A DNA stretch of 64,000 bases from Hyparrhenia diplandra (Eukaryota; Streptophyta; Magnoliopsida; Poales; Poaceae): positions 62,001-126,000 of the forward strand of contig JADLZK010008407.1 of NCBI GenBank assembly GCA_015847255.1, written 5' to 3'. Under the pieces are notes generated by a model. The model ran no database searches. It had not been told where the DNA came from and was given only the letters and a program-made list of their open reading frames with translations. Position numbers and translations under genes: made by a program. Shown here one piece after another: positions 47,601 through 60,100 of the stretch (the first letter of the stretch is position 1; every line of letters begins with the position of its first letter).

Positions 47601-49874
47601 GACACTATATAGCTGTATTTTCCAACTGTGAACGCAATATAAGAATACTTACATGCCAATCATACTTGGCCTCTCAGTTGATACATCCCAAGCCAGGAGA
47701 GTACCACCTCTATCACCAACAAATATCCACTCTAGGGTCGGATGAAACCCAAAAGCACCAGCCCCCATTAGCTTAATTGTACTGTCAACAGCAACTGAAA
47801 CAATGCACGATTAAGAAGCCAATGGGTGGAAAATCTCAAAATAAAAACATGAATATAAAATTCAGCATCACATCTTATCTTACGTTGTAAGGTATAGTGT
47901 ACAGCATATGTCTGGATGTTGTAGGCACGTATCAAGCCTTCAGCATAAGCTACATACTAAAATCACAAGCTTAGTCAGATATGGGAAAAGGCAGAAACAT
48001 GACAACATAAAATAAAAAACAGAAATAAGTCAAGATATGACTGTTTACCAAGACAGGGAGGCGGGGATGGCAAGCCAGGTTAACAATGGGCTTTTTAAGA
48101 TCAGTCTTTATTTTTGTTGGTGGTCTCCCTCCATCAACAGTCCCTACAACTAGAAGAAAGCAAGAGGTTAACACATGGAAGTGAACCTGTAAAAACAAAA
48201 CCAAATGGGGGATCACTTCAAGCCTCCCAAGCCAAAACAAAAAAAAAATAACCTGCCAAGCTAAGAGAATAACCTGTTACACTCATTCTTTTGTGGAAAC
48301 CAAAAAATACAATAGGCTCAAGAGGTGTCAACGCAAGATGGACTTCTGTATCTATTGAAACATGATCTGATTTTTTCTCAGGCGAGTGCAGCACAAGTGT
48401 CTGCTCCGTGGAGAAATCACAGGATCTGATTGTAGCATCCTGCAGAACAAGAGGTAACAGAGGGGTCAACAGTTGTATAAGCTATCAACAAAAGATGCAA
48501 AACTCACAGCCAGTAGCCAATAGCAGTGCATACACTCAGAGGCTGCTAGAGAATAATATTATTCAGTCTGCATGGCAGCTGACTGGATAAAAAGGGCTAA
48601 AGAATATGCCTAGTTGCCTACTAACATGAATGAAGCATCATCACTTCTCTGATTTTCTGTGAACAGTGTCATAAGCATTTGACTTACTTTGAGGCACTTC
48701 AGTTCTAGCAATAAATGGAATTAATTTTTCAGAAGAAAGAAAAACAAGTGAAGCACTGAGACATACCTCAAGAATAGCAATGACAACATGACTAGTTGTA
48801 GGGCTATATGCCATACCGAACAACACGGGCGCCAAGGTCAATAGAAGCTATCTTGCTTCCCGTCAGAGCATCGAATTCTGCAGACAAATGAGAAAACCGA
48901 GACAGCTCAAAAGATTTGTATCCACACAAGACAAATATCAACTAAAGAAAGAAATCCATTGAGTTCTTCAACAAACTTTAGTAGTAATAAATAATATTTA
49001 CATTGTATTTAACGTTGCCATCTTTGATAGGAATAAGCAGTTTGGTTATCGCAAAGTAGCAGCCAAATGATTTCCCCAACAAAGAGTACAAAGATTAAAT
49101 GAGTGAATAAACAAGCTTCTTAATGTAGCATTCAATATGTGAGGTCAGCAGAGGCGCAAATGGGATACCATTGTTGGAACCAACTAGTTGTCATTATACC
49201 ATGTTTTTCAACATTCTATAAGCCACGAGTTTGCTAGTTATCCACATATATTTGTGACGGATACACAATACAGCAACTGAATTGTAAATAAAACCTAGTA
49301 AGATATAGACCTAGGCATCATTCTGTTACATCCCAGGTGTTTAACTTTGACTAACAAAATCATCATTGAAAGCACAGATTAAGCTATGGGGCTGATCTAT
49401 AAACTAACCAATCTGTCGTTGGACGTCCATGTAATCTACTCGACATGTGAACATTACTCATGAGATGCAATAGTTTTGAAATGGGATCCTAAAGAGGTGA
49501 TCACAAGCTCCCTTCAAACCTACTAGAATTTTAGCCACCGGAGATCCGACTCCCCTTCCAATTCCCTCGTCTCCATCACCCGGGCCAACCGGATATCAGT
49601 GTCCCCCCAGATCAGCATTGATACAACCCACCCGAGTCACGAACACCCCTTGCAGCTTTAACCCAAGTATCTACGAGGCTACAGCGACTGGGTAGTCGAA
49701 GGCTTAGAAGCGGAGTAGAGAGAACGCACCAACGACGTGGGTGCCGATGGCCACAGCGACGATGGCCTGGGAGGAGCGGAAGGCGGCGGCGTGCGGCTGC
49801 ATAGGGCGGGCCGAGGCGCCACGGCGGCCGCCGGAGTGGCGCAGGTCCAGGTGCTGCACCGTCGTCCACTCCAT
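38668..49874 (-). CDS. TWD40-1: TWD40-1, TPLATE endocytic complex subunit (24 exons)
   Basis: Exons: 49874-49730, 48877-48767, 48439-48274, 48149-48049, 47956-47884, 47794-47653, 47070-46909, 46744-46619, 46533-46434, 46183-46087, 45924-45873, 45437-45336, 45249-45103, 45021-44850, 44752-44513, 44333-44173, 43536-43408, 43286-43169, 43025-42830, 42615-42504, 42428-42273, 40986-39547, 39473-39279, 39145-38668; about 1,640 codons. It matches my recollection of Arabidopsis At3g50590 from MEWTTVQHLDLRH to SDALAGG...PSPFG: WD40 propellers, alpha-solenoid, Pro/Gln-rich linker with PIPEDFFQNTIPS, and a final CDLCG...CVICG zinc-ribbon-like pair. The complex acts in clathrin-mediated endocytosis at the plasma membrane. 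An in-frame ATG ten codons upstream (49,904) was rejected by homology. Seven apparent 1-base frame breaks (about 48,815, 46,913, 46,620, 42,273, 40,075, 38,950, 38,836) interrupt an otherwise conserved protein. Confidence 0.93.
41323..41461. mobile_element. Stowaway-like MITE in TWD40-1 intron 21
   Basis: TA-flanked, starting CTCCCCTCCATTCCAAATTATA and ending with TATAATTTGGAATTTGGAATTGAGGAG. The arms pair (ACGACGTTTGAGCTTTTC against GAAAAGCCAAATCGT). There is one short duplication (TTTGGAA) in the right arm. Confidence 0.75.
41794..42176. mobile_element. Stowaway-like MITE in intron 21, split by another MITE
   Basis: The left end TTCCCTCCGTCCCAAAAAGAAAG and right end CTTTTTAGGACAGAGGGAG are imperfect inverted repeats flanked by TA. 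The middle is interrupted at 41,929-42,075 by a second element of the same superfamily. Confidence 0.7.
41929..42075. mobile_element. Nested Stowaway-like MITE
   Basis: It begins CTCCCTCATCCCAAATTATAGG and ends with GGAGGAAG, flanked by TA, inside the element at 41,794-42,176. The arms TCATTTTGGCTTTT and AAAAGCCAAAATGA are perfect complements. Confidence 0.8.
43287..43407 (-). other. U12-type AT-AC intron of TWD40-1 (intron 17, 121 nt)
   Basis: On the minus strand the exon ends CTCCCATCA and the intron starts ATATCCTTTT, the exact U12 5' splice consensus. It ends CACTTAACCACTTTGTAC before the exon TATCGATCAATG. The branch-site-like CACTTAAC has its A 11 nucleotides from the 3' end, the spacing required of minor introns. 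The splice joins ...RGLPS to YRSMLWVGP... in phase 0, as in the family. No usable GT donor is present nearby. Confidence 0.85.
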
Positions 49875-51934
49875 CGGAGCGCCGGATCTGGACTGCTCCG
49901 GCATCAGGGGCTTGTTTGGCTGCCACCCTCAGCCGGATTTGCCTGGCCGGAGTCCCTCCCTATCCCCCACCCCTGCTTCCGGCCGCGTGATCGCCGGCCT
50001 TCAGCAGCTGAATCCTGCGGCGAAGCAAGCCTTCTCGGGTAGAGATCTCTGGTCTGGAGGAGCAGAGCAGGCGGACTCGGAGTCGATGGGATCTGGGGAT
50101 GGGAAACAGAACAACGCACCGACTGGAAATGGTGCGGAAATACACAGAATTCTGTCTGAACCGTAGGATCATGTACCAGTGGCTTGGATCATGTCATGTA
50201 CTACTACCTTCCCCAGCGCAGCACATTTCGCAACAGTATTATAAAATTACAGGACGTTTTGAGTTTTCTATATATCTAAATATACTCTCACCTCAAAAGC
50301 ACAATTTTGACTTCTCTTTTCTATAATTTATTAAAAATTTACATATGTATATTTTTATGAAAGTATTTTTCAAGACAAATCTATTGATATGATTTTCATA
50401 TTTTCGAACTCAACAACTTAAAAGTTATTCATGATTTATGTTCTCAATGTTTGGCTCAAACCTTTTACAAAACGTCATCTAACAGTGATATGGAGGGAGT
50501 ATAGCTCTTGTTATGCGCTTAGACATATATAGCTAAAATGTATTATAATTCAAGCTGGATGGAGTAGTATTGTTGTTCCAAATTATAGGTCATTTTAAAT
50601 TATGTCTAACTTTTATCGAATGTATAGAACGTCTACAGTATCCAACAAGTGCATTATCAAAGTATATTTCACATTTGTATTGTAGTTGTTTGTGCATTTT
50701 TTAATAAACTTGACCAAACCTAGAGAATTTTGACTTGGAATAAAGCTAAGTGGCTTACAATTTGTAATGGTAAGGATTATTGGACAAAAATCACTATCTT
50801 GTTAAGGCTTTGTTTAGGGCAAGAAAGAAATAAGTCACAAGGAGGGTGTCAACTGAGATAGAAAATTTGCCCTTAATAGCCATTGATTGCAATTCCCAAG
50901 TGCGAACAAATTCATACGGCTTCATTACTCCGCATGAAGAGGATATTTACCACTGAATTATTTGAAGCGGGGGCAAGAGAGTGCTTCCAATATATAATTA
51001 GGTGGTTCCCAGCGCATTGTTGTGGGTGTAGAGGAGTAATATAATGAAATAAATGTGTTAGAATGTGAACTAATAAGAATTGGGAGATGTATATATATGG
51101 TATCGTCAATGTAATATACTAGGGGAACCTCACGTAGCGTTCTTTGCGGGAATTAAAAAAATGCAATGATCATAAGGGAAATTTTCATGATATCATTTCT
51201 TTCGATAGGGATATATAAGCTTATTACGAGATAGTTGAAATAACTTGGTGTTTTGAGTCTACACGACTATTTTTATGACCAAAGTGCGTAGTTATTTGAC
51301 TTGGTATATCTCATGCGTAGCATAAGCATAAAAATTATTCGAGACCGGACAATGTATAGTGATGCATTTTCATCGACGTAATTCCTCATGGTTCGTTCGT
51401 AGTGCGATGTTGAGAACAACCCTGCAATGGTTAAATGTATTAGTAGTGAGTACGGTATAGATATTAGATATTTAATTTTATTAAATCTTTCCATACAAAA
51501 ATTATTATTTCCTGTATATCCATATACCACATCCAACAAAGGAGCCTCTACTTATAGAAGAAGGAAAAGCATAATCCAAGGCAAAGGTCTGTAAGTAGCA
51601 ATACTCCGATAAATGGGCATACTAAGATCCCTATTTTCGTGCAATCTACCAGTACCAAGTGCCCCAATTGACTAAATCGTGCAGCACTGTACATCACCAA
51701 ACATTCCAATATTCCATAATTATTCAGATGGCAATCAGTCAGGCTCCAATTGAATAACGCTGTTGTTTCCATAACATCACAACCAATTCGCGGTGCCTCA
51801 CAACTATCCCAATCAAGCTAGAGGTAGATACGGCGATTATAGAAAGGGGAGCAGCCAACCTTCCAGAAGTGGTCCCATGAGATAATTTCACAAAACAAAT
51901 CAGCAGCCAACACGATCGATCTGGTGAGTGCTGA
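49875..51934. other. Intergenic: TWD40-1 upstream region and AT-rich spacer
   Basis: Positions 49,875-50,170 are GC-rich and are probably the promoter and 5' untranslated region of TWD40-1 (which reads leftward). A diverged Stowaway-like right end (ATATGGAGGGAGTA, near 50,490) with a weak partner near 50,240 suggests an old MITE. Another MITE-like half lies near 50,565. No gene is recognised from 50,600 to 51,900. Confidence 0.5.
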
Positions 51935-51941
51935 GTGATCG

Positions 51942-52602
51942 ATGGCGGCGGCGGTTGGACGACGTCGCGCGACGGCGACGACGTAGAGTCACAGCGGGAG
52001 CACGGCGAGGATGGTAGCCACCGCGGTGAGCAAGAGCAGGAGCAGCGGCGGCCTCTGCTGGTGAAGCGGCGCTCCTTGGCCGCGGACGACGGCGGCGGCG
52101 ACGGGATGAGCCCTATCCAGCGTACCATCAGCCAGACGTACCAGAGCACGGCGCACCTAGCGAAGCTGCTGCCGACGGGCACGGTGCTGGCGTTCCAGCT
52201 GCTGTCCCCGGTGATGACGGTGCAGGGCCACTGCGTGCGCGCCAACCGCGTCATGGCGGGCGCTCTCCTGCTTCGTGCTCAGCTTCACCGACACCTTCTG
52301 CGACGCCGCCACGGGCGGCGTCGCTACGGCTTCGCCACCACGCGGGGGCTCTGGGTCATCGACATCGGCGCGCCGCTGGACGACCCGCGGGCCGCGGTGG
52401 CGTACCGGATCGGTTCCTCGACCTGGTGCACGCCGTGGTGTCCGTCATGATCTTCGCCGCCGTCGCGCTGCTCGACCAGAACGTCGTGACATGCTTCTTC
52501 CCCGTGCCGTCGGAGGAACCAAGAACGAAGACAACGACGATTCAGTTGCATGCTTGCTGCTTGATCTCAAGCGTTGGAACCTGGAGCCATACGTACATAT
52601 GA
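51942..52602 (+). pseudogene. DMP (DUF679) membrane protein gene, truncated and frame-broken
   Basis: The plus strand encodes the DUF679 core in shifting frames: QRTISQTYQSTAHLAKLLPT and GTVLAFQLLSPV, then ALSCFVLSFTDTFCDAAT, then YGFATTRGLWVID, then FLDLVHAVVSVMIF and LLDQNVVTCFFPVP. DMPs are small four-helix membrane proteins of endomembranes, with roles in senescence and, for one pollen clade, fertilisation. Here about six residues are missing around MAGALS, frames change near 52,262, 52,323 and 52,412, and the usual last segment with the fourth helix (after FFPVPS) is replaced by an unrelated tail ending at 52,602. Single-base breaks may be sequence errors, but the missing C-terminal helix is not explained that way, so I call it a likely pseudogene. 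An ATG at 52,106 (MSPIQRT) is an alternative start. Confidence 0.8.
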
Positions 52603-54100
52603 TCAACACAGGAGTAGCTTTATATATATTGTCTGTACTACAGCTGGAGGCACAAATATTTGTTAGGAAATTGGAAGCTGATGGGACACAAAGTGGAGGG
52701 GCCATGGGATGCATGCGTGACTGGAAACCTACCGACGCAACTCCTTAATTGCCTACTGATTCACCGCTAATGCGTTTCAGACAGAAGCAGAAGAGTGGGA
52801 GGCACTGAGGCAGTTCCTGCGGCCTAGTGGTACGATGGATTGGTGGGCTGGTGGATGGATGGTGGCGGTATTTCTTTTCAGCACTATGATCAGTTACCAA
52901 TACGCCGGTGGTAGCTGAAGAGATGACGAAGATGATTACTGAAAATCTGGGGTTCGGATGATGTAGAACACAGCCCACGACGCCCAAGAGCTAAGCTTCA
53001 GTTTCAATTTCAGTTACAACTCGGGGACCAATCGTCGGAGGTCGAGAGAATTCCTTAAGAGATGAATAGTGGGGGCTCCATATAGGAGTTTTAGATGTTG
53101 GTGGATGATTTTTGCTTTATAAGAGATATATAGATGGATATATAATATTCATGTAAGTGTGAGAGAGATAACTGTTTGATAGGATTTTTTTTGAATATTA
53201 ACAGGTTTTCATGGAAAATAAATCATATCTATTGTGCCTATGACCATTTAATTGTTTGCATGAAAAATTGTTTTCTCTTTTCTAAACAAACCATAGGATC
53301 AATTTTTCAATGGTTCTTATTAAAATACAACAATAATCTGATCTGCACGCGGATATTGAATGGCATACCCAACACTTTAATTATTGGCAATATCATATAT
53401 TACAACAGCAAAAAAAACATGAATTTTAGCTCATTCAATGATCTATTGAGGCATTATCAAAAGCCAATGATCTGCAAGCATTTTGGAGCAAAAGTAAAAA
53501 AAAAGAAAAAGTATTTTAAACAAAACTAATGCACCTACTCACGTAGGTATATGTAACATTGGTAGAACAATTTTAAGAGTTCATTTCAAATGTTCTGGAC
53601 AAGCTAGCCAAATGAACCAACCAATGTTATTTGATACAATGTCATGGCCACACATATGAAAATCTTACTCTTTTTACATGCCATAGCCACACATGAAAAT
53701 CTTACTCTTTTGACCAACTCAGATTCAACTTAACCTAATATGAGAAAAACTAAACTAAAAGAATTTCTTTCCACCACATTAAAAATTATTTGATTTCTTT
53801 TCGAAAGAATAGAACATATGGTCACTAAGGCTAGTGATGGTGATATTCTACCGAATAAAGATTAAGACACTATTAAGACATATAAAGATATTGTTAGGAA
53901 ATTAGGTATAAACACAAATTGTTGTTCTCCCATGAAAAAAAAAATAGTCATAGTCAGAGGTATTTGTATAAACCATACATTAGCAATTCTTTGCAACAAC
54001 TAAAACTTTGCTTTCCTCTATACAATGGACACTGCATTTTTGTGATCTTCCTAGAGACGCCAATAAGCTACCATACAACAATATTGTTGATCCAATTTCA
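52603..54100. other. Intergenic, AT-rich
   Basis: Between the DMP remnant and the NRAMP 3' end. A 117-residue frame at 53,176-53,529 is rich in Asn, Ile and Lys as expected of random AT-rich DNA, and has no motif, so I leave it out. Confidence 0.5.
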
Positions 54101-57066
54101 CTATATGGAACTCTTCTTGGGTATTGTTTTTGTCATATTGTACGGAAATTCCATGCCTCGAGAGACAAGATATAGTATGAACAAAGAATAAGTCGCCACG
54201 GCTACACATAGAGTTGAGCTATACAACAGGCCTCCCGTTTCAGAAGAGAAGAAGTCCAACAACATATAGCTATTAATTAGGATTGGCAAGGAAGCAACTG
54301 TCCAGGTCACAATCTGCATCAAGGTGTCAGGTTAGTTGATAGTGCTATATAGTGAATTTTCAATTTTACAAAACTACAATAACTAAGACATTTGAACACT
54401 ATCATATTCTAATGGATAAGATCAAATTCATACTTCCTAAACAATCCAAGCACACATTGAAAGACAATATGTCAATCGTTTAACACATACTATGTTTGTG
54501 TTTGTATTTGGTAGATACTCCATCCGTCCTAAAAAATGATGCAATTCTCGCTTCTCGAGGAGTCAAGCGATTTAAATTTAATATGATCATAAATTAAAGT
54601 GTGTATCTACATCATAATGCTCCTAGACGCTAGTTCTAGATGACATTTTTTTTTGAGAATGTGCATGAGTTAAATATTTTACTATCAAATAAATGAGTTA
54701 ATTATTGATAAATTAGACATGAAGTAAGAAACATACACAACTAGGTTTGTCACAAGGTGTAGTTTGGTAAGAAATTTGAGCTTGGTCTTGGAATGGTAAA
54801 TGAGTGAGCTAATGCACCAAAGCTAATCAAGCTTCATACTTGAATTTAGTCAACCTAATATTAGCTTATCAAGTTTACATTATTAATAACCATTACTTAC
54901 TTTCATTCTTGGACCTATCTTGTACACCCCCATGACTTCCTCCTTGAAACCAATGTTATTAGTGGGATGAGAGAAAAGGGAATCTGAATTGATTTGGAGC
55001 ACATTGATCCACTCATTGAGGACATCTAACTCATATCAGATTTGTTGAAGAATAAAGCAACGACTATAGTTGGCACAATCGCAAAGCTTCTAGTGATCAA
55101 TGCTCTGATCCATTTTTTCAACCTCCAATTCAGAAATCCACCCATTATAAATTGTCCAGCATAAGTTCCAGTTATGGTGCTACTAGTGCCAGCAGCTAAC
55201 AATCCAACACCCCGGATATAAAGGATAGGAAAAAATTGCCTCCCAAACTTCTCTTGTAGATATTTTCCGGCATTCTCAAGGCCAATATTATCTACTTCTT
55301 TGGTACCATGAAACCCTTTTGCAAAAACTGTTGTGACAAATAAATTTATCATGAAGGGCACTACCAATGCCAGGGTGGATTCAATGGAATAGTACCTCAA
55401 TGCTTCACGAACTTCATATTCCTTGTTCGGATCAATTTTTCTTGATTGCACGAGCGCAGAATGGAGGAACACATTATGGGGTGTGATAACACCTCCAACA
55501 AGACCAACGGCTTGTTTTATTGTTCTTGAGCTTAGTTTTGGAACCAAAATACCTATTGTACGAAATTATAATGTAATCAACTTAAGACAATATCACATCA
55601 AGTGGCTATGTACTAGAGTCACTTGTTGCGCATATGCTCACCACCACCACAAGGCTTAAACCTTGGCCTAACCATCTCACTTTTGATTGTAATCTCTTTT
55701 ACATATTTTGAATGGAAAAAGGAGATTAAGAATAAATAGATACTCACCGATGAGTAGATCTTTGCCACTAGGCTCAGCCTCTACAAACATCCATGCAAAG
55801 GAACATGCCATTGTTGTAATTAGAACCGCAAATAGAGCTTCCAACTTTCTCACCCCATAATTCTCAAGGGAAAGAAACATAAAGCTGATGAAAACAATAT
55901 TATGGTAAATAGGGTGCAAGTATAACCCTCCCATTTGATCAATAAATACAACAAAATCCGTGCTCATGAGTCATGATGTTAACAATAAACGCATAAGGTT
56001 GTATAAAAAGCATAAGCATTGTTTTAGAAGCACTCCTATGCTACTCATATTATTATGTGCAAAATATGTCCATACTAGATTAAAACCCTTGTTCACTACA
56101 TGAAAAAAACAATGAATATTTTTCACATTTTAATACTTTATATGATAATTATATCATAAATATTGGAGTATAATTGGTTATGTTCTTCTAAGACACATAT
56201 GTGGGAACCTAGGGTCAAAGAGACAAATTTGACTACCCTTATGCTACTCTCTATCTAAGAAAATTTCAAGGCAAGAAGGTTTCTTCCAAAAAATATTGTA
56301 GTGATAAGGCCTGAATACCCCAATCTAAAAGTAGCTTAACATCTAGCATCAAAATTTCTCAAACATTCATCGTACATGCGAAATGACTATCAAAATTTGA
56401 CAACATCCCATATACCAAGAAGACGGAACCAAAGATGCTTACCAGTCCAAAGCGAATGACAACGCCGGCCCAAAGCGGCAATAGACCGTGGCTAAGGATC
56501 TTAATAGCAATGGCGCTTCCGATGACCTCTTGGATGTCGGCACTGACCAAGGCAACCTCAGCCATCAACCAAAGCGCACGACGTGCCCAGTCCGGGTATT
56601 CATCACGGCACAACTCAGCAAGGTGCCTACCCGTGGCCACCCCAAGGCGTGCAGCATGAAGCTGCACGAGTAGGCCCATGGCTGTCGCCCATAGGAGCAC
56701 CCAGAGCAGTGTGCCGCCTGCCGTGGCACCGGCCTGCAGGTCACCCTCGATGTTTCCTGGGTCCACGAATGCGATACTCATCAGGAAGCCAGGCCCCGAG
56801 AATAGCCACAACTTGCGCCATGAGAAGGGTGGCGTGCAGCCCCCTGAGGCATAGAAGGCACCCTCTTCATTGGCGTCGCCAGAGACGGAAACAGTGACCT
56901 TCTCGGATGGCTCAAACGCACGCTCCTCACATCCTTCATTGTTGTCTGAGATGGCAGAGATGAACGACGATGGCCGGAGGAGGGCGCGGTGCTCGGCTTC
57001 ATGGGCGGGTGGAGAGGCACTCGCAGCAGGCTCTCCAACGACATCCACATTGTGGTTGGAAGCCAT
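54101..57066 (-). CDS. NRAMP transporter of the Nrat1 (aluminium) type, four exons
   Basis: Exons (minus): 57066-56443, 55884-55748, 55562-54901, 54313-54101; about 545 codons. Seen: MSIAFVDPGNIEGDLQAGA in helix 1 (NRAMP DPGN metal motif), LENYGVRKLEALFAVLITT, then VGGVITPHNVFLHSALVQSR in helix 6, GTYAGQFIMGGFLN, and a last exon with VTWTVASLPILINSYMLLD. In usual NRAMPs helix 6 reads MPH; here the methionine is Thr (ITPH). Thr there is known from rice Nrat1, a plasma-membrane Al3+ transporter of root cells, so aluminium rather than iron or manganese is the likely cargo (inference). Met at 57,066 (MASNHNVDV) is preferred to an in-frame ATG at 57,147 because it gives the family length. Frame breaks at about 56,455 (2 bases), 55,028, 54,992 and 54,946 interrupt conserved sequence and look like errors. 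Confidence 0.9.
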
Positions 57067-57147
57067 CAGGAGGTGCGCTATGGAGATACACAAATTAATG
57101 CTAGTGGTTGTGCATGGTTCGTGGTGAAAACAACTATCTGTTGCCAT

Positions 57148-60100
57148 ACATCTTTGGGACTTCTATATTTAGAGCCTATATATAGAACACGAGGTTGTGG
57201 AAAACTAATGTGAAGAACACTAGAAATGAGAGGTCGCCGACTTAGACAGACAGTATAATAGCAAAACTACACTTACATACAAGCAACGTATAGATACAGG
57301 CTAATACAGGAAAATGCATTTATGTATTTTTTATTGACCAAAAATCAGGCCGTAATTGTTGATCATTGAGATTATTGGCATTCTAATATTGACTATATAC
57401 TCTCTACATCTCTACAACATAAAAAGAACAAAAGAAAGACTGTCATTTGGTGCGGTAAAAATTTCGCCTCACCTTTCACCTCTCCATGCGATCCCACACC
57501 CCATTCCCACGTGGTCTCCTCACACATGCAATCTATATTTGGCACTACCCAATCGGCTTCGCATGGAAAGCATGCCAATAATATTAGGCAACCACCCAAT
57601 CTCCTCACACATGCAATTTATATTAGGCAACCACCCAATCTTATGATCCCGTCCCCTTATCGCATGCGGTTTCCTTCCTTGTGCATGCGGTTTCCTTCCG
57701 TGCGATCTTTGGTCCCAACATTGCGGCGGCGCCCACATGAAGTTGGCCCAATCTATTTGGGGAGACCTCGCCTCGGCGAGACAACGCCCAACACCATAGA
57801 AGAGAACACGTAACTATTAAATATGGATGCCCACAAGATCGCCGATACTTAGTACGAAAAGCGGGGCGGCCTGAGCCCCGCACCGAGACTGTCTAAGTCG
57901 ATGACCATTGCATGCTAACAAGATGACCACGGCGGCGACACCGGGGAGGTCATTGTGATCACCTCGCAATATCGTCCCTGATTCTTTGCGGTCGGTGACC
58001 TCGGCCGCCTCCCCCGCAGTCTCCCCGATCTCTCAATGGAAGCCAAACAATGTCCTGTTTAGGCCCTTTCCCAAGACATGGCAAACTCCGCTACCTACGG
58101 ACTTCCGCCAACTAAACTCGGCGAGCCTCGGCGTTGACATCATCTTTGAGTGGCCACCCCACATACCTCACCCTCCCGGTGCGCCACGGGTGCACCACAC
58201 ACGCATAGAGCGTGAGGCGCCATGATGGAACGAAGCAAGCGCCACCAACACATATGAGATGCATGTTCTTCCCTTGTTAGCTTGGTAACGTCATATGACA
58301 TCATGTACATGCAATATGACGTTTTCCTGTAGAATAATAAACCCGAAAATATAATAGAAATACACATATACTTAAAATGAATTTCTCAAATTTCTTTGCC
58401 GTTCGTTACAACTTCCGTTCAAATTATTTTCACCGTGGTATAGTTTTCACAATAAGACACAATCTTATTGAATATTCCCTCAAATCTCAAAATAATTGCA
58501 TGTTTCATTTACTAGATAAGTCAAACCTTTTTAACTTTGACTAAATGTATAGAAAAATAATCATATTTACCATGTGTTATAAGTATCATTAGATTGATAT
58601 TAGAATATATTTTTATAATAAATTTATTTAGATATTTAAGCATCAATATTATTTTCTATGTACTTGGTCAAAACTAAAAGAGATTGACTTCTCGAGAAGT
58701 GAGATGTGTAATTATTTTGAGACGGAGGGAGTATATTTTAAGACTTTTTTCCAAAGTTTAGTTTTTGTGACCTTTGTAGTTGCATCGGTTTATTTTTCTC
58801 GGTAAGAGTGATAGAATAATGGTGAGGTTGATCGAGCGTTAACAAATGCTTTCCGGTTCTAAATGATTCGAAAAACACGTTCATCCCATGTAGTAGTTCA
58901 TAATATCATTTTAATATCATTATTTAATTTTATAGTATTGTTACCTTATCATATGATCTATGTTTTTATATAAAATTTTATTACTAAAAACATTACGGGC
59001 GTTTAACTAGTACTAGGGAAAAGTAAGACACCATAATACTTATAACGGTGCTAGATGAAATGATGGAACACGAGGGGCCAATAGTAGTGTTTAACAATGT
59101 ATAATGTCATCTATCTACAAACTACACTGATGAAATTGTGTTGCTAGTTGTATGAATTTATTCAAGTTGAGTTATATATGTGAAGGTTATCCTACTTGGC
59201 ATAGGGACCCAACATTGCTATTGGTGAATGAAGTTGGAATCTATTTGGCTATCCTCTTCTCCAACACATAGCAAAGGTATTATTAAATATTGATGATCAT
59301 TTTATCCCTTACTAGTATGTGGTTGGTGCATATACTATATGCTTATTAGGATCATGCATAGCAAATGAAAAGTTTAAATTTATGTTCTATTACTATTGCT
59401 TTAATTGATTGCTTAATCTAGTGGTACTATATTTTGTTAATGAGCTAGTGAACCCAAGTACTTTCATCTGTTTTGGATTGCAATGCATTCCTATACTCGA
59501 GAATTAAATATAAAAATAATTTAACATCAACTTGAGCCTTCATCCACACCCACTCTTGTCACATTGATCATGCATATTTGAGGGTCTTCATCACTTCATA
59601 CTTTGGGCATGCCAACCTTGAGCTTGTGACTTGAATCAATTCACATTTTCAGTCCATGGACTTAAAATCACTTACTTCTATTGATCCAACAATGATATAT
59701 CCTCCACAACAACATGGCTTTCATACGTTGACTTGTACCTTGACTAAGTGATAGTACTCCCTTCTTTGACCTAGCTAGGGTGAAGATAGCAAGAAAATGG
59801 ATAAATATCAAGAATTTTCCAAAACTAAAGTCATTTTGAAAACTCGCACCATACAAAACATAAGACACAATCAACACAATTACATGGTATGAAAATGCAT
59901 TCACTATTAATATATGCTGCATCTATGCTACCTCATATTTTCATTCCACACAGCATTTGTAGAACAAGTATAGACATCGACTAGAGTGTTTTTTTTTAGA
60001 ATTTTCTAGATTACTTTGATATTTTCTATTTTTCTTAGATTTGAGACTATAGAGATATTTTCATGAACACTAATTATTTTGTTTAAATTATTCATATATC

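Noticed and set aside
53176..53529. 117-codon plus-strand frame
   Set aside because: Asn/Ile/Lys-rich composition of AT-rich noncoding DNA, no motif, no promoter or splice context.
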